The notes below the pieces were generated by a model, which saw only the letters and a program-made list of their open reading frames with translations, was not told the origin of the DNA and searched no databases. Positions 7,558-12,081 of a stretch of DNA of 12,081 bases are shown here, piece after piece (position 1 is the stretch's first letter; every line of letters begins with the position of its first letter). This DNA comes from JBBIRT01 sp037441725. GTDB lineage: Bacteria > Desulfobacterota > BSN033 > UBA1163. The stretch lies in contig JBBIRT010000097.1 of assembly GCA_037441725.1 (NCBI GenBank), positions 1-12,081 on the forward strand, written 5' to 3'. Made by a program: the position numbers and the translations under genes.

Positions 7558-8079
7558 TTACATGCTCACGGGTTCTCCAGAAGATTCCTCCTTAAAGAGG
7601 CCTGACTTCCCTTTTTTAACGTTCCAGAGATCGAAGAAAATCAATAGGGTTAAGAAAAGAAGACCTATCGAAATCACTAAATAGGCTGGCCACAAAGGGA
7701 GACTCAACCTTTTAGTCAAATCAACAACTTCTCTGAAACGTTCAAGGTTGATCTGGGTTGCACTCACAAAGAGCAATCCAACGAATAAGATTGAAAAGGC
7801 TTGAACGAAGTATCGGATGACCAGATTCAATTTTGAGGGGAGGCGAGAGACCAAAATCGTAACTCGGATATTGGCGCCTTCCTGATAGGCATAGGTAAAT
7901 GCCAAATAGACAATAAACACCATCAGATACTTTTCTGTGATCTCATAGACCCCACTGATCGGCTGGTTAAGAAAATATCTCCCCATGGCATCTGCCGCCG
8001 TAAGACAAACCATGATGAAAGTAGAGGTAATAGCCAAAATGGTAAATCCCTTCTCAATGATTTGAATCCATCGGCTCAC
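7558..8079 (-). CDS. dctQ: TRAP transporter small permease, DctQ/SiaQ type
   Basis: A 173-residue inner-membrane protein with four hydrophobic segments (about 13-33, 51-66, 88-107 and 130-150), the DctQ layout. The first segment ends in AADAMGRYFLNQP and is followed by GVYEITEKYLM, which matches the family's first loop. It pairs with DctM and is required for transport, though its exact role is not settled for the family. The listed start is GTG at 8077-8079. Its Shine-Dalgarno is unusual: GGGGAGG lies 13 bases upstream, with in-frame ATC and ATA codons nearer to it, so the true start could be one of these rare codons three or four codons earlier. It lies 43 bases after the dctP stop. Confidence 0.93.
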   Translation of the reverse strand: MSRWIQIIEKGFTILAITSTFIMVCLTAADAMGRYFLNQPISGVYEITEKYLMVFIVYLAFTYAYQEGANIRVTILVSRLPSKLNLVIRYFVQAFSILFVGLLFVSATQINLERFREVVDLTKRLSLPLWPAYLVISIGLLFLTLLIFFDLWNVKKGKSGLFKEESSGEPVSM

Positions 8080-8122
8080 GAGCTCTATGATGCCTCCCCT
8101 CTAAATAAAATTAGCTCCTTGA

Positions 8123-9160
8123 TCATTTATGTTTCTCAACAAGTCCCTTTGCTGTTTCGAAGGCCTCTTTACCAGGCAACCCTGCTGCTTGCATATCAGA
8201 GATCCACTGATCAATCACGGGTTGAGTCAATCTCTGCCACTTTTTCAACTCTTCAGGACTGAGGTGATAGGTCTCCACTCCTGCCGCTTTGATCTGTTTG
8301 ATGGAGTCCTCATCTTGTCGCTTCCCTGCTTCCAGATAGTTCGATTTTGCATTTTTATTAAGTTCTTCCATGACGAGCTGAACATCCGGCGGTAAAGCTT
8401 CCCATGTCTTTCGAGACATCAGGACGATATTGGCCCCTGAGGAAATGGGATAGCCCCATAGGGTGTATTTCATGATTTCATAAAGTTTAGAGAGGACAAG
8501 ATACCCTGGAGAGGCGCAGGTCCCATCCAATATTCCAGTGTTGATGGCGTTGAAGAGTTCTGGAGGGGGAATGCTCACTGGGGTGGCGCCTAAGGCCTCA
8601 AGGGCTGATTTGGTAGTGACACTGGGAAATCTGATTTTCAATCCTTTGATCTCTTCTAAGTTAGTCACCTTCTTCTTTGTAAAGTTGAGATAGAAGGGAT
8701 CATGGCACTGCAAGACAATGGGGACATAACCGGTGAATTCCTTTTCTAAGAGACCTTTTTGAAGAAGGACATACATCACCTCAGTGCCGATCACCCTATC
8801 AGGAATCAGACCTGGAAGGGCCAGGACATCAAGGACTCGAAAATGTTTTGAGAGAACACCGGTTGGCATCAAAGCCAAATCACAGATCCCTGTTTTGAGC
8901 ATATCTAAGGAATTGGCTACTTTCCCCAAAGACTCACCATAGTAGGGGGTGACCTTCACCCTTCCTCCTGTTCGTTGTTCAACCTCCTTTATCCATAGGT
9001 TGGGGGCATAATTCATCGTGTCATGTTGGGGGACCCAACTGGCAAACTTGAGCGAAAATGTCTTTGAAGATTGTGGAAGAACAGGATGAGATATGAGGAG
9101 GCTGACCAGTAGCCCCATCCCCATCAGCATTAACCCTTTGGTATAAATCCTCTTCTTCAT
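8123..9160 (-). CDS. dctP: TRAP transporter periplasmic solute-binding protein, DctP family
   Basis: A secreted binding protein that captures the substrate, usually an organic acid, and delivers it to the DctQM permease. I start it at ATG 9158-9160 (345 residues): AAGGAG lies 8 bases upstream and MKKRIYTKG followed by a hydrophobic core (about 10-24) is a normal Sec signal peptide, with cleavage probably shortly after LPQS (28-31). There is no lipobox Cys. Family features are FASWVPQHD (39-47), VTPYYGESLGK (70-80), and GLKIRFPSV with Arg177, the conserved residue expected to bind the substrate carboxylate. ELFNAINTGILDGTCASP is the usual DctP hinge region. The reading frame also extends 28 codons upstream to a TTG at 9242-9244 with a very strong Shine-Dalgarno; that longer form would mask the signal peptide start. 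The exact ligand cannot be read from sequence, but the Arg and the neighbouring enzymes suggest a carboxylate. Confidence 0.93.
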   Translation of the reverse strand: MKKRIYTKGLMLMGMGLLVSLLISHPVLPQSSKTFSLKFASWVPQHDTMNYAPNLWIKEVEQRTGGRVKVTPYYGESLGKVANSLDMLKTGICDLALMPTGVLSKHFRVLDVLALPGLIPDRVIGTEVMYVLLQKGLLEKEFTGYVPIVLQCHDPFYLNFTKKKVTNLEEIKGLKIRFPSVTTKSALEALGATPVSIPPPELFNAINTGILDGTCASPGYLVLSKLYEIMKYTLWGYPISSGANIVLMSRKTWEALPPDVQLVMEELNKNAKSNYLEAGKRQDEDSIKQIKAAGVETYHLSPEELKKWQRLTQPVIDQWISDMQAAGLPGKEAFETAKGLVEKHK

Positions 9161-9247
9161 CTTTTGCTCTCCTTTCAAAAAAAAAGATTTAAACCCTTTT
9201 GTTGATTCACCCTTAGGTAAAAAAGAAAATAATATTAGGTCCAACCC

Positions 9248-9256
9248 ACCTCCTTT
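9248..9256 (-). promoter_or_regulatory. Strong Shine-Dalgarno ahead of an in-frame TTG upstream of dctP
   Basis: The coding strand reads AAAGGAGGT here, close to a perfect anti-16S match, 4 bases before TTG at 9244-9242. That TTG is in frame with dctP, 28 codons above the preferred ATG, which has its own AAGGAG. Two ribosome sites in one frame suggest dual initiation or a relic; the signal peptide favours the downstream start for the secreted protein. Confidence 0.4.
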
Positions 9257-9277
9257 ATAAAAGATTTGTAAGTCCCT

Positions 9278-9592
9278 TCATCCCCCTGAAAACATAGGGA
9301 GAAGGATGATTTTATCCCCATCTTCTAAAATTCGATCGGAGAGTTCCAAAGGATCAACGATCCTATCATTCAGAGTCACAACCACTTCAGGTGAGATTCT
9401 CCCTTTCTCCCTTTCAAAAATTCTTTCATGGAAGGCTGAATATTTTTCAGAGAGCTGCTCAAAAAAATTTCTCACGGTGGTTCCTTCTTCGATCTCCTCT
9501 TCAAGGAGAGCACACGAGTCCGAAGTCCAATGAAACTCTCTTCCGAGTTCACTTCCCAATCGTAACCATAATTCCAGCCTCACTTTAATCAT
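9278..9592 (-). CDS. MoaD/ThiS family ubiquitin-fold protein with C-terminal Gly-Gly
   Basis: A 104-residue beta-grasp protein. MIKVRLELWLRLGSELG at the start, EEGTTVRNFFEQL (about 35-47), VVVTLNDRIVDPLEL (about 70-84) and the ending DGDKIILLPMFSGG are the MoaD/ThiS pattern. The terminal Gly-Gly is the site that E1-like enzymes adenylate and convert to a thiocarboxylate for sulfur transfer. It is a little longer than typical MoaD, with a small insertion around residues 18-33. It starts 8 bases after the dehydrogenase stop, with only a weak AGGG-rich ribosome site, so it is probably translationally coupled. No MoeB, MoaE or molybdenum enzyme gene is in the window. It may serve a molybdenum or tungsten cofactor for an enzyme encoded elsewhere in the cluster, or a thio-transfer step; this is inference. 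Confidence 0.85.
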   Translation of the reverse strand: MIKVRLELWLRLGSELGREFHWTSDSCALLEEEIEEGTTVRNFFEQLSEKYSAFHERIFEREKGRISPEVVVTLNDRIVDPLELSDRILEDGDKIILLPMFSGG

Positions 9593-9600
9593 CCCTATCC

Positions 9601-10509
9601 CTAAACCTTCTGCCCTCTCACCTGAACTCCAGCAAGCTCTTCTAAGGAGGTGATTGATCCCACAGGGTCTAATTTCCCTTTCCCTGCTGCACTTTCTCTC
9701 TGATACATTTGATTCACCAATGTGCCAACGAATAAGGGAACCTTAAGGGCTTTACCTGAGGTCAAGGCTAAGCCGGTATCTTTTACAGCCAAATCTAAAT
9801 CAAAGGCAGGACTGAAATCTCCCTTCAATACCTTTGGCCCCCAGGCCGTGTTCAAGATGGCACTGTTTGCTGAGGAATTCTTAAAGACTTCAAAGAGAGT
9901 ATCTGCCTTAATTCCAAATTTAACCCCTAAGACCATGGCCTCATTCAAGATAAGAACGGTTGAGAGTGCGACCAGATTATTAGCGATCTTGACCATCTCA
10001 CCTGATCCAAGAACTTCCCCACAATGAATGATATTTCTACCCATCGTTCCTAAGACTTCCCTGCACTCTTCGAGAACCTCTTTGGGGCCTCCTGCCATAA
10101 TGGTGAGTGTCCCATCGATCGCCCCCTTCATAAATCCACCCACAGGACAGTCAATAATCCTTACCCCTTTTTTCTCACACTCTATAGCAAGTTTCTGGAT
10201 ATAGAGGGGTTCAACCGTACTCATTACAATCAGGATATTCCCCTTTTTCATTCCCTCTAAGGCTCCTTTTTCCCCTAAGACTGCAGCATCGACATGGTTT
10301 GAATCAGGTACCATCAAGATAACGATTTCCGAATTCTCGCCTACGTCCTTGGGAGAGCTGGCTCCTGATGCTCCTAATTTTACCAATTCTTGAACAGCCC
10401 CAGGAATAAGATCATAAACGGTGAGAGGAAATCCTCCTTTGAGAATATTCTTTGACATGGGCAAACCCATCTTGCCTAACCCAATAAACCCAACCTTCTT
10501 CTTTGCCAT
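9601..10509 (-). CDS. Beta-hydroxyacid dehydrogenase, 3-hydroxyisobutyrate/2-hydroxymethylglutarate dehydrogenase family
   Basis: A 302-residue NAD(P)-dependent oxidoreductase that interconverts a beta-hydroxyacid and its semialdehyde. The N-terminal Rossmann fold has GFIGLGKMGLPM (7-18) and Asp33 at the end of beta-2 (VYDLIPG), which favours NAD over NADP. MSTVEP is at 96-101, and the catalytic GSGEMVKIANNL carries Lys174 and Asn178. The substrate loop reads DCPVGGFMKGA (120-130) where the family normally has DAPVSGG, so the usual substrate-binding Ser is Gly here. The all-helical C-terminal domain is complete. The ATG at 10507-10509 has GGAGG 5 bases upstream. The family contains 3-hydroxyisobutyrate dehydrogenase, tartronate semialdehyde reductase and E. 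barkeri 2-(hydroxymethyl)glutarate dehydrogenase (Hgd). The neighbouring PrpF- and Dml-type genes make an Hgd-like role attractive but unproven. Confidence 0.9.
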   Translation of the reverse strand: MAKKKVGFIGLGKMGLPMSKNILKGGFPLTVYDLIPGAVQELVKLGASGASSPKDVGENSEIVILMVPDSNHVDAAVLGEKGALEGMKKGNILIVMSTVEPLYIQKLAIECEKKGVRIIDCPVGGFMKGAIDGTLTIMAGGPKEVLEECREVLGTMGRNIIHCGEVLGSGEMVKIANNLVALSTVLILNEAMVLGVKFGIKADTLFEVFKNSSANSAILNTAWGPKVLKGDFSPAFDLDLAVKDTGLALTSGKALKVPLFVGTLVNQMYQRESAAGKGKLDPVGSITSLEELAGVQVRGQKV

Positions 10510-10554
10510 AACATCCTCCGTAGTTAAATCCTTTTTCTTCGTAAGGCCTCATGC

Positions 10555-10601
10555 ATTAGAGGAATCAGGTTGGGATGTAGATATTCCTGCCTGATTCTAA
10601 T
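10555..10601 (-). repeat. Long imperfect inverted repeat (RNA hairpin) between hyuB and the dehydrogenase gene
   Basis: On the transcript strand ATTAGAATCAGG (10601-10590) pairs with CCTGATT, a 3-base bulge and CTAAT (10569-10555). This gives 12 base pairs around a 20-base loop. It is not followed by a T run on either strand, so it is not a simple terminator. It could be an mRNA processing or stability element or an operator. Confidence 0.5.
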
Positions 10602-10607
10602 AGGGTT

Positions 10608-10623
10608 CCTCACTTCAGTGAGG
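10608..10623 (-). repeat. Short perfect hairpin after hyuB
   Basis: Arms CCTCAC and GTGAGG enclose a 4-base loop, 30 bases after the hyuB stop codon. In the minus-strand transcript it is followed by AACCCTATTAG, which lacks a U run. On the plus strand a T-rich stretch follows, but no plus-strand gene is present to terminate. Together with the longer hairpin next to it, it fills most of the 143-bp gap. Confidence 0.45.
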
Positions 10624-10652
10624 CATTCTTTTTCTCCCTCTTTCCCTTAGAT

Positions 10653-12038
10653 TCAAGTGGATGGAAATCCTTCAGGTCCCTTTCTTCTCTGAAGATAGCC
10701 CATCTTTTTAGGAGGCGGATTTCTTTTGAGCTCTTCCCTCAATTTCAGTGTAGCCTCCAGATCAACCTCAAGACCCTCAGGATCCCAGTGAGGATCCCCT
10801 TTGATCACTACTCCATAATCTCTTTTAGCTCCTTCAATACTTACATACTCATTCCTGACATCTCTCTTGACTGCCTCAATATCCCTTTCTAAGGGGTCAC
10901 CCCAACCTCCAGCACTGTTAGTAATATACCTCCAAATGGTACCCGGGATATTCTTATAGCTACTCCTGTACTCCAGTGACCTCAATGGGTAAAAATATTC
11001 CCCCTTCTCACGATCAGGTAGATGGGTCTCCGGATCTACTATGCCTGCCATCACCTTGCTCTTCTTAAATGTCTCTGAATCCAGGGGTAAGAGCCTCTTC
11101 TCCTTAAATATATCAAAATCATCAGGTCGCCATGTCCAGACCCCTCCTGTTGATCCCGTTCTTCCTCCATTCACTCCATAACCAGTGGGAATCTTATAAT
11201 GGAGGGGCATGGAGTAAGATTCACAATCCGTGGGTAAAATGAAGTCTGTCACTCTGGCAAGTCCTCCACGGTATTTACCAGGTCCTGCTGAATCAATGAG
11301 ATTCTCTTTCCTGAGAAGGATCACGGGCGTATCAAGTTCAATCGCTTCTGTAGCAGGATCAAAACTATTCCCGAAATAGGAGGCACAACCATTGACTCCG
11401 TCCCCGACTTTAGTGGCCCCCAAGGGTCCATGTTCCCCCCCAACCTGACCAATTGTCACCCAGGGTCGACCATCTGGAAAGACCCCATTGCTTGTGTGCA
11501 TATTGAGGGAGCCATAGCCTCCGGCAATGGCTTCTTCTCCTAAGGCCGGGGCCAGGGCCTCCATAATCGCTGTCAGAGCACCTTCGGACGATTCAAAATA
11601 AAGGCAGATGGCCCCTTCTGGAGGAAGTGCTCTTAAAATCGTCCCTGCTGGAAGAACGATATCAAATGGCCTCATGGCTGCAGAAGTCACAGGAGACTTT
11701 GGATCTAAACAATATTTCATCCCCACCATTACTGCACATTTCGTATCTAAGGCACTTGCGTTGATAGAAGTCCTTGCTTGCCGGTGAGTCCCTGAAAAAT
11801 CGATTTCAGCTCTATCTCCTCTCTTTCTGATTTTCAATCGGATGGGATACTCTTCATGATCATCTACCGCATCACAATCTGTCATCTGGATGGCTTCATA
11901 ATCCCCGTCAGGGATCCTGGATAAGGCCAGGCGCATAGATTCTTCGGTCGTATCCAGGACATATTTCATGGCTCCATGAAAGGCACCCAATCCATATTTT
12001 TTTATGATCCTTAGGACCTCTTTTTCTCCCATAAGCAT
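10653..12038 (-). CDS. hyuB: Hydantoinase B/oxoprolinase family protein (HyuB), C-terminal 461 codons after an in-frame TAG
   Basis: The B subunit of the ATP-dependent hydantoinase/5-oxoprolinase/acetone carboxylase family, which normally works with a HyuA partner that should lie off the right edge. Family features are EIDFSGTHRQARTSINAS (residues about 78-95), IAGGYGSLNMHTSNG, VGGEHGPLGATKVGDGVNG, KYRGGLARVTDF and the C-terminal NSAGGWGDPLERDIEAVKRD, then YVSIEGAKRDYGVV. Full-length HyuB proteins are about 500-600 residues, and the N-terminal part is missing here. The same frame continues upstream through TAG at 12045-12047 into codons that also look like HyuB. The ATG at 12036-12038 (and another two codons later) has no Shine-Dalgarno, so separate translation of this part is doubtful without readthrough or reinitiation. 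If functional, the pair could open a cyclic amide or carboxylate-activate a ketone; the substrate is unknown. Confidence 0.85.
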   Translation of the reverse strand: MLMGEKEVLRIIKKYGLGAFHGAMKYVLDTTEESMRLALSRIPDGDYEAIQMTDCDAVDDHEEYPIRLKIRKRGDRAEIDFSGTHRQARTSINASALDTKCAVMVGMKYCLDPKSPVTSAAMRPFDIVLPAGTILRALPPEGAICLYFESSEGALTAIMEALAPALGEEAIAGGYGSLNMHTSNGVFPDGRPWVTIGQVGGEHGPLGATKVGDGVNGCASYFGNSFDPATEAIELDTPVILLRKENLIDSAGPGKYRGGLARVTDFILPTDCESYSMPLHYKIPTGYGVNGGRTGSTGGVWTWRPDDFDIFKEKRLLPLDSETFKKSKVMAGIVDPETHLPDREKGEYFYPLRSLEYRSSYKNIPGTIWRYITNSAGGWGDPLERDIEAVKRDVRNEYVSIEGAKRDYGVVIKGDPHWDPEGLEVDLEATLKLREELKRNPPPKKMGYLQRRKGPEGFPST

Positions 12039-12044
12039 GTTTTG

Positions 12045-12080
12045 CTAAGCCGCTTTAATATCGGACAAAAGGATATCCCC
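12045..12080 (-). pseudogene. End of upstream HyuB segment, closed by in-frame amber codon
   Basis: Reading the minus strand from 12080 gives GDILLSDIKAA and then TAG (12047-12045), QNMLMGEKEVLR and the rest of HyuB, all in one frame. GD-x-x-x-x-DIKA followed after about seven residues by GE-x-x-x-L is the normal HyuB spacing as I recall it (for example DLRAQ...G-x-x-x-L), so the TAG replaces one residue and there is no insertion or deletion. The rest of the N-terminal part lies outside the window. Possible explanations are a nonsense mutation (CAG to TAG is one step), pyrrolysine or other readthrough, a natural split gene, or a sequence error. Confidence 0.6.
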
Positions 12081-12081
12081 A

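Noticed and set aside
10608..10640. Plus-strand intrinsic terminator (hairpin followed by T-rich stretch)
   Set aside because: No plus-strand gene exists to terminate, the T run is interrupted, and on the transcribed minus strand the stem is not followed by U.
1..12081. CRISPR array, tRNA, rRNA, insertion sequence or prophage
   Set aside because: No repeat-spacer pattern, no tRNA-like or rRNA stretch, no transposase or integrase, and the window is almost fully covered by metabolic genes.

Overview
The window is a single catabolic gene cluster. All ten genes lie on the minus strand with short gaps (1 to about 140 bp), so they read as one operon transcribed from the right edge to the left edge, and it runs off both ends. 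Codon use, GTG/TTG starts, a TRAP carboxylate importer and Fe-S and carboxylate-handling enzymes fit an anaerobic Gram-negative bacterium, perhaps a Desulfobacterota-type organism. No rRNA or marker gene is present, so this placement is weak.

In transcript order: a hydantoinase B/oxoprolinase (HyuB) gene interrupted by an in-frame TAG (12081-10653); a 143-bp gap with two hairpins; a beta-hydroxyacid dehydrogenase (10509-9601); a MoaD/ThiS-like ubiquitin-fold protein ending in Gly-Gly (9592-9278); a complete TRAP transporter, DctP, DctQ and DctM (9160-6241); a 142-bp AT-rich leader with a possible 18-residue ORF; two different MmgE/PrpD-family proteins (6098-4668 and 4617-3235); a PrpF/methylitaconate-isomerase-type protein (3205-2033); an isocitrate lyase/PEP-mutase-superfamily lyase with the catalytic Cys (1988-1122); and the start of an aconitase-type (LeuC-like) dehydratase large subunit (1120 to the left edge, cut off).

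The best reading of the left half is a branched C5/C6 dicarboxylate route. The families match the lower part of nicotinate fermentation in Eubacterium barkeri: hydroxymethylglutarate dehydrogenase (beta-HAD family), methylitaconate isomerase (PrpF family), dimethylmaleate hydratase (aconitase family) and 2,3-dimethylmalate lyase (ICL family), which yields pyruvate and propionate. The PrpF protein, numbered from its best start, carries Ser17, Lys62, Cys96 and His300 at the same numbers I recall for E. barkeri Mii. Here this set is combined with a TRAP importer, two MmgE/PrpD proteins and a HyuB protein, which is not the E. barkeri arrangement. The substrate is therefore unknown and the route may be a variant. 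The pathway assignment is inference; the family assignments are firm.

The strongest oddity is the TAG at 12045-12047. It sits in one continuous HyuB reading frame with no indel, so it is a nonsense mutation, a readthrough/pyrrolysine site, a natural split or a sequence error.
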